From: Adiantum capillus-veneris
Taxonomy: Eukaryota; Streptophyta; Polypodiopsida; Polypodiales; Pteridaceae
DNA length: 64,000 bases
Direction: 5' to 3'
NCBI GenBank assembly: GCA_014529385.2
Contig: CM043954.1
Location: 7,565,806-7,629,805 of the forward strand
The notes below the pieces were generated by a model. That model saw nothing but the letters and a program-made list of their open reading frames with translations. It did no database searches and was not told the origin of the DNA. A program made the translations under genes and the position numbers. Shown here piece by piece: positions 16,908-30,790 of this stretch (the stretch's first letter is position 1; each line of letters opens with the position of its first letter).

Positions 16908-17899
16908 GAGGATATTCAGTCGTGTGTTGCATTGTGAATTAAATAGCCCTCTATTGAACTCATGTGATAGGTTACATCTTTCAAAAGTGACCTCCCCAAG
17001 AGGCTTGTCTCTAACTAAGTCAAGGTACAAAGAAAATCCTCCTCTTTAAATCAAAGATCCCAAAGATAGTGGCCACTTGTGCATGACAATGATAGTCTTG
17101 ATTAGAAGAGGGATGCAAATAACTAATCCTACATGATTGATGCGATGAAGTTTGAACCAATCAAGCATGGTCACGAGAGAAGGGGACCATGAAGATCTAG
17201 CATACAAAAATAATTCTTGAAATGCTAAGTACTAGGCCTATCAATAGCTCTAATACCACTTGATAGGGCCTAGTTAAAGCTAAGATGGATATTTATGAGT
17301 ACCATTCATGGAATAATTCTAATGCTTATGATATACTATTGACAATCCCAATGCCAAGGAAAAGGGAAATGAGATGTAAACAAAATAGACTAGCATGTTA
17401 TTGCATTGATTAATGAAAGTACACCATGTGCTCTTGTATAGAACCTAGGAGATGATGTTGAGCTGACATCATGTGCGAGCTATGCATATAAGGAAGCTTC
17501 TAACCTAGTGAGATCATGGGTGTTTGTGTGGAAATGATATACATGCATGCCCCTCTTTGATGAGGGTATCTTGACTTCCCATGTGCACTATGTGCGATGG
17601 CTATAATTTCATGCCTCATGTTCATAGTCATGCATCATAATGGAAGAAAGCAAGGCGCTCATGAGGAGGTTTACCCTAACATCTAGTTGATGTGATCCAT
17701 CAAAATGTCCATCTCTCTGACTCTTATCATTCACACTAGGACCTGTACAACATATTAAGGAATCGGTGTCACTAAGGCTTCACAAGACATATCTTTGTGC
17801 ATGACATATCCTCTTTAGCATCCCGAGGCCCCATTCTATCTAGGAAATCAACTCTTTTGTAGTCCCTGCATGGAAAAAACATGTGATGATACAAACTCA
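16481..17899. other. Spacer without recognised gene
   Basis: AT-rich sequence with a (GT)n run at 16847-16904. Short open frames here look random. No conserved protein motif was seen on either strand. Confidence 0.6.
16847..16904 (+). repeat. (GT)n microsatellite
   Basis: GT run of about 58 bp, nearly perfect. Confidence 0.97.
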
Positions 17900-18130
17900 A
17901 TAGTATTATTAGTACATATGAAGAATGGTGATTACGATACACACTCAACCGTCTCATCATCAAGGATAAAGGATGGTGCCATCTTTTGCACCAAAGATGG
18001 GTGCTTTCAAGATATCAAAATCTTAGTTTTGCCACAATTCACTATCAAATCTTGCTCCTTAGATGAAATTTGCAATGCCTTCAATTGTCTCCTCATCTCC
18101 TGTGGTGAATCTACAATGAGAATAGTATAA
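17900..18130 (-). pseudogene. Short LINE reverse transcriptase fragment
   Basis: The minus strand translates to SPQEMRRQLKALQISSKEQD followed by LIVNCGKTKILIS. This corresponds to the part of LINE reverse transcriptases just after the YADD motif (EGLQRQL...L.VN..KTK). The piece ends in stops on both sides. It probably comes from the same broad LINE group as 13931-16480, as flanking words are shared between the two places. Confidence 0.6.
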
Positions 18131-20644
18131 GATGCATAAGGAAAGAGTGCTTGTGTATTGTGCCCCTTGAAAGTTGAAAAATTTGAACATTGTACTCTAC
18201 TTGTGTGCTCAGCTTTTGATCACATCTACACTTGCTTTCTTTAAGTTTTCATTGCGACTAGTCCATACATACCTTTCTCTCATAGAGAAGTTGTGGCCTT
18301 TGTATTTTCACACTCATTTGCATAGTCATCAAGCATTGAGAGTCCCTAATCGACGCAAAATAGCATAAGCCGCCATGCTTCATTCGGTCCCATAGGTCAT
18401 ATTTGAACTTCAAGGCATGATAGTAGCATCCAACTATTTGCATAGAAAGTGTCAAAACTTCTTGTTGCAACATGAAAAAACACAATGCTATTATATATAT
18501 CACATTGTACATGAAATCTTACATATTTCACAAGCATGGTCAAATAGGTGTTTCCTACATCATACTTGGAGCATACTTGTCACCATTTAGTGATTCATAA
18601 GTAGAGGAAATATTTTGTTTTGGCAAGTTCTTTCTACCCTTTTTTCCTCCATTCATATAAGTCCTAAATTTTCATTTGAGCACAAATTTCACCCATCGAT
18701 TTAAAACCATCCACATTAATCGCAAGATAAATGGCCTTTTTGCTAGCATGTGAGTGTTTAAGCCTTGTGTTTGACAAACACCTGCACATAAGTCAAACAC
18801 ACTTTTCTTTCATATGAGTGTTCGAGCCATGTGTTTGGCAAATAAATAAATATATTTATATATAGGATGAACAATGATTGTGCATCACTTTGCATATATT
18901 GTAATAGTCTTACTAATATCACTAACAATTTAAGTCAGATGGTTACTAATATCAATAGCCCCACCTTGAAGATTTTTAAATTTTTTGCATTGCATGCATT
19001 CAACAAGTATCTCAAAAACCCATCACACACATATAATAAGCTATACTTACATAATTTTGAACATTGATTGTGAATCACTTTGCATATGTTGTGATAGTCT
19101 TACTAATATCATTGACAATTAAAGTCAAAATGGTTAAGTTATCAACCTAGCCATTTCACCTTCAAGATTTATTTATTTTTAGTATCTCAAAAATCTTGAC
19201 ACATACATACAAGCTATAAATTACAATATAAGCATCACATACAAGCTATACTTACATAATTTACAATATAGCTTATGCTATTGTCACCACGTTGGATTTC
19301 AATAATGTTTGTACACAAACATTAATTTTTGCATACGTCTTTCTGGTGTTATCTCAATGCCATGTCGCATTGCATGATAAGAGGATTTAGAGAGACCACC
19401 ATGTTCAAACTCTCCAATTTTGTTCTAAGCTATCCTTACGATTCTGACCCACTAGTTTTAAGGAGAATCCAATAATTTGCTTTGGCGTCTCAAATGGTCC
19501 ACCAAGTGATCACATTAATATACCTTTTGTAAGCAGCACATTTAAGCCAATCACTCATAATAAATGCATAGAAATTGGGCTCTTTTAATCCGTGAAAGGA
19601 ATAAAATTTAATATTAGATAAATAATTTATTTATGCAGGAAAATATGTTAAATAAGGGGTTTAATATTAATTATCAAATAATCAAGGGTGTACCATTTAT
19701 TCTCATGATGGAATTTTTTATTCCTTTATTTGAGTGGTTTGCTTGCCATGCTTGTTGTGAAGGAAGGGGTTGCTTTTGGATACTATTGCCTACTATGCTT
19801 CCACTTTTTTTTTCCGGAGTCGGATAGGGCACTGCCCGGCCGCTCTCCTCATACATCAAAAAAGTGCACAAGAAGAACGACCAAGACTATGCACACAGAA
19901 ACCGAAGGCAGACGCTTTTGTCACTAGTTTCCTCTAAACTAAGAGAGGCCATAATTATCTGTTTGCAATAGAGCACAACCTACTAAGATATTAATATTTT
20001 TTTATCTAAGATCTTCTACTAATTTGTGACATATTGTAATGCAAGTCAATTGAAAACAACTTGTGAGTCTTAGATTGCAACCAATAGTCAAAGGCCTTGC
20101 TTTCATAAATTTAACATAAACATTCTTGTGCACACAAATATAAAACTCGCAATTAGATCTCCCCAATCTAGAAAAAATAAAAAGCCTTTCAAAACATCTT
20201 AAGTGAATAAGTGAAGGCTGAGTTTAAGAAATGAAATTATCCAAGTCAAAAGACTTTTTGTGTCCAAATAAAGATGAGATGATCAATGCACATTCATACA
20301 TTTGTGCTTCTCTTTTGCTTATTTTCACTTCTCCTTAGAGTGTGTCCTTGCACTATATAGGTAGTGAATATATATTTTTTAAAGCCATTAGGTATACCTT
20401 TTAACGACCACATTGAATACTAACCGGGCAATTGTATAGGTATACAACAAGTTTAAAAGTCATTAAAAGCTTTGACGATCCACATTTAACAACTACCTTT
20501 ATGAAGTTCTTTCAAATGCTTGTTCTACTTCAGGAGTAAAGATTACGTCGAAGGATATTGTATGCAAGTACTTCTAGATTTCACAATAAATTTTCTTCAC
20601 TAAGACAAACATTTAGATCACATATTTTGAAATCATTAAAAACA
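18131..20644. repeat. AT-rich spacer with an imperfect tandem duplication
   Basis: A unit of about 185 bp occurs twice in tandem at about 18886-19065 and 19072-19230 (shared words ATCACTTTGCATAT, TAGTCTTACTAATATCA, TATCTCAAAAA). A shorter duplicated phrase (GTGTTYRAGCCNTGTGTTTG) is at 18748-18840. No gene or RNA is recognised in the rest. Confidence 0.55.
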
Positions 20645-20658
20645 TTGGCCAGTATCTT
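20645..20658. repeat. Target-site duplication of LINE-A, 3' side
   Basis: TTGGCCAGTATCTT lies directly next to a ten-base T run (20657-20666), which is the minus-strand poly(A) tail of LINE-A. The partner TTGGCCAATATCTT is at 33515-33528, one mismatch. Confidence 0.55.
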
Positions 20659-20699
20659 TTTTTTTTCAAGAAAAAGATCCTTCCATTAGTTAATGAAAA

Positions 20700-23600
20700 C
20701 TGCCCATGGGGCTACAACCACCTCTGCAAGAGAGGGCTACAACAATCATGATGGGGAGACTCTCCCAATGAAAAAACGACATATGTACAATGAGGCTAAA
20801 TCAAGAGATGGGAGGAGGGAAGAGACACACAGGTGGACGGTAGTGCCATCTGAGCACACCCTGGACCATGGTGAAGAAAGGCCCAAGACGCCAAAGTCAA
20901 AGGAATGCCTCTCTGCGCTCCTGCATGCGGTCAGAGCTGCTCTAGAGTCTCTCACATTGTCCTCAGAGAGTCTGCTGAACAGTCTCTGTTGGTGGTATAG
21001 GGCCAACCTTGAATATGTGGAAGCAGCGGGCCCGCTAGATGAACTAGAGTGTCAGGCCGCTAATGAGCTCCCAACACTCCTCTCTCTCACTGCACCACTC
21101 TTGTGGAGTAAGCTCCGTAGCACGTTAGAGAGTAGGTCAACCCCCTTGCATCACTATTATCCTACTGGTGGAGGATAGCTCAAACTGAAGTGCCGCGCCC
21201 GTGAGAGTAGACCAAGTAGCTGCTCCCCATGTGTACTGTCGAGCTGTGGAAAGAGATGGCACCAGTCGAAGAACACGAAGCCACACCTGTTGTGCCAAAG
21301 GACAGTCCCAAAGACAAAGACATTGACTCTCCACAGAATGGTCACAAGCTGCACATGCGGCCGAGAGACCACGAAGGGCTCTGATTTGTTGTGCAGGGTC
21401 TATGATCCCCAACCCTCCTTGAGAACAGGGAAGAGTGATGACCTGCCATGCCACTTTGGCCCGGGCTATCTGAGTGTCACACCTTGACCAAAGGAAGTTC
21501 CTGATCAGCCTCTCTACCTGGCTGATACAAGAACTCAAGAAGATCCAACAAGAAGTGATGTACCACATAGTAGCCAACAACACCTGGTTGGCCACTACAA
21601 CTCTGCCTGCCAATGAAAGTCGTGTGGAGCTCCAATGTAACAACTTCCTCCTGATAGATAGGAGGAGAGGAGCAATCAGCTGCTTCGGAGACAATTCCAA
21701 ACCAACCTAACAGGCCAAGCTGCAGTCCCTGGGGGAATCCACCTGAAACCCTCACCTAGCATCCAATCGGGCATAGGATCACTACCAACCAAGAAGTCAT
21801 TGTCTTTCTCCAGTTGATTAGTGCGCCAGATGCACAACATAAAGTCTCAAGAGCCTGCTCATACCTGTGTAGGTTGGCCTCCTAGCCATCCAAGTACAAG
21901 GTTGAGTCATCTGCAAACTCAGCGTCCAATAGCTCATCTCCCCGAATAGGGAGCACTAAGCCACGTAAACCAACGTGCTGTGAAACCAAAAACCTGCTCA
22001 TCGCCTTAGCATAGAACAAAAAGAGGAAAGGGGCAAGAGAGCAGCCCTGTCTGACCGAACGTGTGAGCATGAAACGATCACCTTTACCTCCTGACAATAG
22101 CAGCTGACTGCACGCCCGTCTATACAAAGCTGACACCCCTCTGATCCAAGCATCTAAGAAGCCCATCTTGCGTAGAGTGCCCTCCAAAAAGTCCCAGTCA
22201 ACTCTATCGTTGGCCTTCTCAAAATCGAGAAGAAGAATCACCAAATCCTCACCACACGGAGCCGTGCGAGGGAAGAAGCCTCCCAAAAAGTAAAGATGTT
22301 GTCAAGGATACTACGCTCCTTGACAAAACCTGTCTGTGTCTCATGTATAATGCTCTCTAGAAGTGGCTGAATCCTCAAACTCAGAGCCTTGGCAAGAATT
22401 TTGTGGGTTGAGTTGAGGATGGTGATGGGGCACTACTGTCGAATCTCATCCAAGGAGCCACCCTCCTTGGGAATGAGGTAAATCACGCCCTCACTCATGC
22501 TGTCAGGCATCTCTCCTGCGTGCAGGATGTACTGAAAAGCACTACAGAGATTTGAGCCAAACAAGTCCCAGTACTCCAAGAAAAAGTTGGGAGTCAAGCC
22601 ATCCTCACTTGGACAGCTACCACATGGGAGTGCGCTAAGAGCCGTGTGTAGCTCCTCTAGTTGAAGAGGCAGCTCAAGCCTCTGACGCATCTCCTCAACT
22701 ACAAGACAAGGCATCTGTGCCCACACCTGCCATTTGCATGCATCTTGATGCTCTGACTGGGGCTCTGCAGATAGTAAATCATAATAAAAGTTAGTAGCAA
22801 CTGGATCTGAAGCAATTGACCCGTCGTGCCTCCTCAAATGACTGACCTTGGCATGTGTATGCCAAGGTCCCACTGTCTCAAAGAAAGCGCCTGCCACTTT
22901 GTCACCCACCTGGGTCCACTGAGATTCCCGTCGATGGAAAGCAAACTCATGGCGCCTCTCCTCTATGTTGACAAGCTCGTGGAGAGCCTGGTGTAGCTGC
23001 TCCTCTAACCAAGGACTGTCTGGATGCTGCTCCTGCATCCTCTGCAAGGAAGCAACACCCCGTCAAAGACGCTGCTCCTCCTCTCTTCCTGCAGCCAGGC
23101 AAGCCGAAGACTCCTGAAGAAAGAGTCGACTAAGCTGAGCAAGTCCTGAGGCCACTCTGTCAACAGGAGAATCTTGCATGTCTAAGCTCTCTGTCCAAAG
23201 AGCCTCCATTCGCTCTCTAAGCGCTGAGTCCAGCAAGACCCTCTCTGGGATGCGAAGCATCGTGCTCCCCATCCTCTACCTATCAATCAATTTAAGGATC
23301 ACTGGAGTATGGTCTGAAAAGGAAGTCCCTGCGAGAATGCCAATTGTCCTACCCAAGTTACAGAAGTGGTCACTAGTGTAGAAGTGATCTATCCGAGATA
23401 GATTCACACCTCCCACTCTGCGGTCCGAACGAGAGAAGGCCAAGCTGTCTGGGGGCCTCACAAAGTTGGAATGCTGCCACACATCTGAAACCCACAATCA
23501 TACAAAACCTCTCTCAAGCTACCAGCTCAACTCCATGCACAGTGGTATGGCTACCACTAATCCTGTCAGCGGGTTCCTCCAATATGTTGAAGTCACCGCA

Positions 23601-24040
23601 TATGCACCATTGCTCTACGGTAGAGACTCAACAATCTGAGACCAAAACGTTGCACGTCCACTTGCCACATTGGGTGCATAGATATTCAAGAAGCCCACGA
23701 GACAACCCTGAACCTGCATAGTAATCCACTGAGCCCTGCCTGGCACAATAATCCCTCTGCCCACAATGGCCTGCTGCAAAGAATCCGCAATAGTCATACA
23801 TACCCCACCCTGGATGCCTCCAGGTCCAAATACAGCTTACCAAAAAGTCTCATATCATCCACGCAAAAGAACGGCGTCTAGTGCGGCTCTCACACAGATG
23901 ATGCTCCTGTAGCATACGAAGGTCAATCTCTCCTCCCACAAGGAATCGTTGAAGCTCCTGACGCAGTCGGCCCCTCTGACACTGAAAATGGACCCACCTA
24001 ATCCTTGTACGTTCCATGAGACGATCCTCATGGGGAGCAA
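20700..24040 (-). pseudogene. LINE-A ORF2: endonuclease and reverse transcriptase
   Basis: The protein starts MLPMRIVSWNVQGLGGS at 24040 (or at the inner Met at 24031), overlapping the end of ORF1 (24028), as often in plant L1. It reads as an APE-type endonuclease (RIVSWNVQGLGG, GFLNIYAPN near 23690, IDHFYTSDHF and SFSDHTPV near 23300-23400). The reverse transcriptase begins with LPCGSCPSEDGLTPNFF (about 22600). It continues with LDFEKANDRVDW, RSVRQGCSLAPFLF and FADDSTLY (21905-21930; FADD in place of YADD). The C-terminal domain has KVAWQVITLPCSQGGLGI and the DCPLAQQVW phrase of zf-RVT. Frameshifts and stops split it into at least six pieces, so it is dead. It would nick DNA and copy its own RNA at the nick. 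Confidence 0.9.
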
Positions 24041-24643
24041 GAGAGAAATGATGATGCCGCAGCAACTAATCGTGCTATCTTTGAGGTTGATGTGGATGGG
24101 GAGTAATCCGCATTCGAGCGTCCTCGAGATAGGTGTGACTGCAAAGAATGCCTAGCCCAAGCCCAAGTAGACCGAGCCGTGCATAAAGAAACCTCCTCTG
24201 TCCAGGAGTCCTCATGTATGTGTACATAGCATGGTGGGCACTGCATGTCAGCAAAAAAGTGAACCATAATGTGTCTACATCCTGCTGCGTCTAGAGGTGT
24301 CACAACAAACTTGGCCAAATGCCAAAGAGTCTGAAGCAAGTCTGTAACCCCTAGGTCTCCCATGTGATGAGAGAACTCTAGGTCCTGTGTCTGCAGCCAC
24401 TCCAACACTGAGTCTAAGGTCCACTCAGCCTAGTCCCTGCCACATAGGGAAAATAAGAAGCCAACCACTGAGTCCAAGGCCTCTATCCCCCTAGTTGCAA
24501 GGAACAACACATGAACTCTGAAGCAGGCTGCCTCAAGGTCTGGTGAGGTATCGTCGAGAAAACGTGTAAAGTCGTAGGCAAAGAAATCCCAATGGCGATG
24601 AATTTCAAAGCTCGTCAAACCACGAGGAACTGCTGCAAAGGAA
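24028..24643 (-). pseudogene. LINE-A ORF1, C-terminal half
   Basis: The minus-strand frames carry the end of ORF1, from about AAVPRGLTSFEIHRHWDFF down to a stop at 24028 that overlaps the ORF2 start. There is one in-frame stop near 24430 and a Ser-rich end. The segment is directly continuous, across the gypsy insertion, with the piece at 32207-33100. I see no known domain in this half. Confidence 0.6.
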
Positions 24644-24648
24644 GACGT
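24644..24648. repeat. Target-site duplication of the gypsy element, left
   Basis: GACGT directly before the LTR start TGTTAGCG. The same GACGT follows the other LTR at 32202-32206. Confidence 0.8.
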
Positions 24649-25708
24649 TGTTAGCGTGCAAACAAGAAGGAAAACAAAAACCTCTATAGCTTTGCACACA
24701 ACACACAGTCGGAAGGAAACACCATAAAGCTACGAAAAACATCTATGTCGAACACCTGTAAAGTCGGGTGGAAAACAGCTCTAACCCGAACCATGATTAA
24801 AATTGATGAAAACCAATACCATAAAGATGAAGCTCGTTTTGTGTAGACCTCCATAGAGTATCCATATGCTTGATTCCGACAACAGACGAGAGAGTTACAA
24901 ACTTTCGAAGTTAGGGCTTCTCTCAAAAGCTCCAAAAAGCTAGTCTCTGTAAGCAAAAAAGATGTGCAGGGAATTACAAATATTAAAAAGGGAATTTTTT
25001 TGGCTCTTATCCCAAGGAATTTTCTCTCTCCTCTTAGCCGACATGGTTCTCTATTTGGGCATCTTTTGGGCTTGATTTGGGTGGAAAATGGCATGTCGAC
25101 CACTTTTTGACCAAGGAAAGTGTGGAAGGGAAGTGTCCAGAGGACCAAAAGCTTGGCCAAGCACTTGGACAGCATGTATGAACTGAGAATGGGTGCCCTC
25201 TCTCTTCCCCAACACCCACGAGCCCCCGTTAGCAAGGCAAGAGAGCTCCATTTGCTCCTTTGATACAACCTTAGGAGGTACCCACTCCCCTCCTTATACC
25301 CTCCAATTTCCACTTGCTCCCCCCATGTGGGATTACTCCATTGCCACTTGGCACCATCCTCCCACCTCCCCACTTAAGCCTATGAACTTCCTGTTTTGCT
25401 CCCCGCATCGAGCAATCTTAGCGGAGGTGTGGCGGTGACTCCGAGCACCGAATGCGACGATGTAAAGCCCGAGTCGGAGCTTATCACTTCGGCTGTTTCC
25501 AGAAATCCTCGACCACACCTTTTCTAATTAGATCCATCAAATTGGCCCACTTGTCTTTCCTCGCATGCATCCGCACCCGCTTTCTAAGTAAGGAACCGCC
25601 CATTTCAAATGCATGTAACTCTTGATGTATGTGTTCGATTCACTGGCTATCAAGCACGACTAAAAATACTCATTTTGGAAACCACCTTTTAGAAGTTCAA
25701 CCAACCCA
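24649..25708 (-). repeat. Gypsy 3' LTR (left copy on the plus strand)
   Basis: Direct repeat of 31093-32201. On the plus strand both begin TGTTAGCGTGCAA and share words through CCAACCCAAAAC (25701-25712 and 32184-32195). A minus-strand TATA-like GGTATAAGGAGG lies near 25290-25300. The precise right edge is unclear because the TG/CA rule fails on this side. Confidence 0.85.
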
Positions 25709-25973
25709 AAACTCTTCCAAATGATTAAGCAAAACCAAGTCTTTATACATAAATTTTACAAGAGCACTCTGGAAACTCAAAGCATTATGTACATCTATGT
25801 ACTCGAGACTAGTGAGCAAGCTTTTTAGCATGGATTAGGGATTTTATCTTCATCCAAAAAATGCCTAACATAGCTTGCCAACCCCCCCTAGCCTATTTGA
25901 TCATTCATTACAAGCAGAGGTATCTAGGGTAAACAACTGCTGCATCTCATCCCCAACAACCTCATCCACATTC

Positions 25974-28900
25974 TCACTCTATTGATAGCAGTTCATCAGT
26001 CACAATGGTCATCAAACGTGTGAGATACTTCTTCAATCTATAACCATTGACACGATATTTGTGATGTGCACCATTTGAGTCTGCCAACTGATATGTGCCA
26101 TTTTCAAATTTATTTACAACAGTAAAAGGACCTTCCCATTTGATTTGAAACTTCTTTTGAAAGGTATTGTCCAACTTACTATTGTATCATAACACCAAAT
26201 CACCCTTTTCAAGTTTCTTATCCTCTACGTATTCATTGGCTTTTAGCTGAGCTTTTCTTGACACTTCCTCATAGTAACTCAAAGCTAAAACTCTATCCAA
26301 TTGCAAGCATTGTAAATCCAATAACCTTTTCTGCCATGCATTTGTTTGCTCCTCATCTTCCAATGACAATAACTTGAGAGCAAAAATTTCCACTTCAATT
26401 AGAAACAATGAAGCTTCCTTGCCCCATAAACCAAGTGGTAAGGGAAAAATCATGTGCTCGTCTTGGTAGCAGTTCTGTAGGCCCACAACGCACAAGGCAA
26501 CTCTGAATCCCAAGTTTTCCCATGTGTTTGAGTCATCTTTGTCAAGATCTTTACCAACTCTCCATTGACCTCTCATTGAGACCATTACATTGTGGATAAT
26601 AGGGAGAACTGTATCTATGTTATATATTGAGCTTCTTGCATAAGAAATCAAACAACTCTTCTCTAAATCCTGGTCCTCTATCAAAAAGTAGCTCTAGTGG
26701 CACACCAAATTTGCAACATATGTACTCATAAACAAATCTTCCCATCTCTTTACTAGTAATTTGTTTGACAGCCTTGGCTTCTGCCCATCGTGACAAATAA
26801 TCCACTGCTGTCAAAATGTAAGCATTTCTTTTGCTAGTCATAGGTAAGGTTCCTATAGCATCAAGAGCCCATTTTTCAAACACATCAAAAGCTAAAATGT
26901 CTTTTGCAATTCAGGCTTCAAAATTCTCTTTCCCATCCTCCGACAAGGCAAACACGACTTGCACCAATGATGAACATCCCGTTGAATACTCGGCCATATA
27001 TAAACTTCTTGCAAGACCTTATGCGACATGATCTTCATAGCAAAATGGCCTCCACAAGATCCCTCATGATTTTCTTCTAGGATTTTGTAAATTTCCTCTT
27101 TCCAAGGCACACGACGCAAAAACAAATCACCTCTTTTATGTAAAGCACGTCATCAAGCATTTTTATTTCCAGGATTTTCTTATGAACGCATACTTTTTAG
27201 AAGACGGTAAACCTTCAGGTAGAACACCTGTCAATAGAAAATCCACTTCCTTTGATAAAATTTCCGTCTCATGATATAAAGGGGCATCTGTCTTTACCAC
27301 AAACACACAAGTGATTATCTTCTGGGCAACATCATGAGCTTCTTCAATAAGAACCATCAAAGTACAACAATGAAGCATTAGAGATGATAGGAGTCTCGAC
27401 TTCCCTTTTCCGCACCACCTCTTCTTTGACAAAAATTGGAGTATCCTTATAGGTGAGAAGATCTACTAAGGTAGCCCGAGTACTTTCCTCTACCAAAAAG
27501 GTTAATTGAAACTCCTGAGCTCAATAACCCACTTCATCATTGTTTTTGATATATTTGAATTATTGAACAGTTGAGAACGCAATGAATAACTGGTAATAAA
27601 GGTAAATGACTTTTGCAGCAAGTAGTGTCTGAATCGTCTGCAAACATAAACCATACTGGTCATCACCAATTCAATTTCAAAAAAATCTCTTTTATGAGGA
27701 GTCTTCACTCTGCTAGCATAATGAACATGCTTCATATACTGAGTTGATGGGTTGCCATAAAACTCCTTTTCCCAGTCAAGAGCTTGCATAATAGGTAACG
27801 TACTCAAAACTTCTTTAACTCTGTTAAAAACATTGTCACACTCATGAGACCACTCCAAGGAATCATTCTTAACTGTTTGCTGCAAAGGATACAATAGCTG
27901 TGATACCAAAGGTATGAAACGAGACAAATATCTAACTTTCTGTATGAAAGTGGCCAACTGTCTGGTATCTTTTGGGGATGACAGTAATAGCAAAGCCTCC
28001 ACTTTCTCTGGGTCTGCTTCAATCCCATTTTCTAAAATAACATGCCCAAGAAGCTTCACCCGTGGTTGTGCCAAATGACTTTTTTTAGGGTTTAGCTGAC
28101 CCCCCCATTCATCATACCTTGCAAAAGTCATTTCAAGCTTTTGAACATACTGTTTTCTTGCACTCTATACACATAAATAATCTATGAATCCTTTGACAAA
28201 CTTCCCAAAGAATGGAGTAAGGACCCAATCTACTTTTCTTTCAAAAGCTCCCGGCCTATTTGTCAACCCAAAAGGAAGACAACAAAAGGAGAAACAACCC
28301 CATGGCATGATAAAAGTATTCCGGTCTTTAGGAGCAAGGATAAGCTGAAAATATCCTGAATACCCATCACATACACTGTATCTTTCAGAACCAGCCACTA
28401 TATCTAACAATTGATCAATAAGAGGAAAAGGGTAAGGATCTTTCTTGGTCACCACATTTAGTGGCTTGTAATCAACACAAACTCTCCAACATCCACCTTT
28501 CTTTGGGGTGACTACTACAGAGCTCACCCATTCTGCATTATCCAGTGGCACTATGAGCCCTGCATCCAAAAGCTTATCTACTTCTTCCTTTAAAGCATTC
28601 ATCTATTCCTTACCCATCCTTCTTAATTTCTGTCGTATTGGCTTTGCCCCTTCAACTAGCTCGATCTTCACAGGATCCCCAAAAAAACCTCTTATTTCTT
28701 GATATGAGGTAATGAAAAGATTTAGAAACCTGTCCAACATTGATAAGTACTCCTTTCTTTCTCCTTGTGTCAAATCAGTAAACATATTTTGAATCAACTC
28801 TTTTTTCATTGGCAGTTCCTGTTTAGGTTGCATCAACTCTTCAAGTTGCTCTAAACAGCTTGAAGCATTTATACTCCCTGATATTTGCAACACTTCACTA

Positions 28901-30790
28901 ATTTCTTTCTGTTCTTCGTCCAACAACAAGAATGACATTTCACCCTCATCGCTCGAACTCGAAGTAGTGCTACTTTCTGAGTATTCAGAACTATCATCAC
29001 TGGTAGTTTCGGACTCATCATTCTCACTCACATCTTCAAGTGCCATAGGTTGTTTGGTAGTTATACCAAACACTTTCTTTTCACCCTTCTTACCATGCAC
29101 ACCGATTATACCCTTGCCCCAAATTGCAAGGCACCAACAGCTCTCAACCAAGGACGTTCCAAAATGAGAGGAAAGGCTCTCAGACCAACGGGCATGACAT
29201 GAAAGTTTACCATAACCTTCACGTTAAAGACTTCGACTTACAAATTCTTGATCATTCCCAAACATTTCACTTTGGCATGGTTTGCTAGTCGAATCAGAGC
29301 TTCCGCATGTAATGAGACCCAATGTTTCGACACATGACTGTGTGATCACACAAACTTGAGTACCTCCATCAATAAGGCTTCTCCCATGTCCACACTTTTG
29401 TGCCAAGCGTTCACCACAGGACAGATGTCGGGTAACTCTCCCACAGACAACACTCTGACTTGTCCATGCTTCGACTCTTTTTCTAGATTCACTAATGACT
29501 TCCACTGCCTTTTAAGTTTGGGCACCATATTCATCAACTGTCCAAAAGTACAATCCACTTTCCTTCCAATCAGGTCTTTTTTTAAACTGTAAGCTATTTG
29601 GCCTTCTCCCAAAGGTAAATCCGCCACTTCAAATTGTCTATGAGGCTTTCTCTTTCTCTTGACTTTCGCATCTTCACCCTCTTTCTCCTTCCCTTTCTTT
29701 CTGCTAGGCCCTGGTGCTGCATAGCCTTCCCTCTCTCTTTTGCCTACTGGGGACACATCTGCGTCTTTATTTTCAACCCACACAATATCCACATGACCAC
29801 CCGAGGAGGTTGAGGCTTGATTTTCCTATCGAGTACCTTGATCTCCCCGTATATGCAATACATAATCATTAGCTCTGTTAAGAATCTGCTGAGGAAGTGG
29901 GAACATATCCCCTCCCATCCTTGCTAGCTTTGAACAATAAGTGCTAATATGACCAAGTTCACCGCAATTATAACAAGTGGGGATGAACCTTCTCTGTGGC
30001 TCAAAACCGCCTTGTCCACGACCAACATTCACATTAGGCCGAGCTTCACATACCTTAGTCATTCCTCTACCACGTCCACCCACTACGACCACTTCCAAGA
30101 ACACTAAGTCGTAATTCCTACATCATGGTCATCATGTCTTGCATATTTCGTTGTAACTGTTCGGTATTAACAACCCTTTGAACATGTTGGCCTCCAGCTT
30201 CTACATGATTCTCCTCCTTTTGGCTGCCATTATTTTGCTCAGGGATCACTTTCCCATATTCATTAAGTCTTTGAGCTTTCCATTCTCTCTCTGACAATGG
30301 CGACTGCCTCCTGGAAGGTGGCGGGCCTTGTCAGCTCAGCTTTGAACTTCAGACTTTATTTTAGGTTTGTCACAAAACGGTCCTTCTTTAACATGGATGA
30401 AGGGATCTCATTTCCCAAAGCCGGGGCCCATTTATCTCATAAACGGGTGAACTGCATGACAAAATCATCAACACTCTAATTAGCCCTCTGAGTGTACCCC
30501 AAAATTTCATGACAAATTTCATCAGGTACTTCGATGGATTGGTATTGTGCCAGGAAAGCTTGCTTCACACGATTGTAGTCCAAAACCACCCCTAGATTTT
30601 GTGCCTGCATCAACTCTTCAAAATTGTGTAACCAAACTTTTGCCTCATCCTGTAAACTATATTGCAGTAGCCGCAACAATATACCTTGGTATAGTATATT
30701 GCACCGTAAGCAATTGACTTCCAATTTTTCAATAAACGTCTGTGCATTTTCATTAGGCAATCCATGAAAATGTGGAAACTCGTCTGCCAT
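25974..30790 (-). pseudogene. Gypsy Gag-Pol polyprotein, many stops
   Basis: The start MADEFPHFHGLPNENAQTFI at 30790 belongs to a Ty3 retrotransposon Gag (the Asp-rich, W-containing retrotrans_gag fold). A zinc knuckle CYNCGELGHISTYC is near 29975. A protease with LIDGGTQVCVIT is near 29376, where DGG replaces the usual DTG/DSG. Reverse transcriptase (28602-28165) has WRVCVDYKPLNVVTKKDPYPFP and GYFQL, with FIDYLCV in place of the xxDD active site. RNase H-like sequence is at 28131-27502. Integrase has the HHCC-like region near 27060-26950 (VYIWPSIQRDVHHWCKSCLPC) and the core with WALDAIGTLP and AVDYLSRWAEA. The C-terminal piece 26174-25974 (FQIKWEGPFTVV) fits a Ty3 integrase tail. Catalytic changes and stops show it is inactive. 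Confidence 0.88.

Noticed and set aside
20693-21178. 161-codon plus-strand frame
   Set aside because: It is the reverse side of the LINE-A ORF2 C-terminus. The minus-strand frames show LINE motifs.
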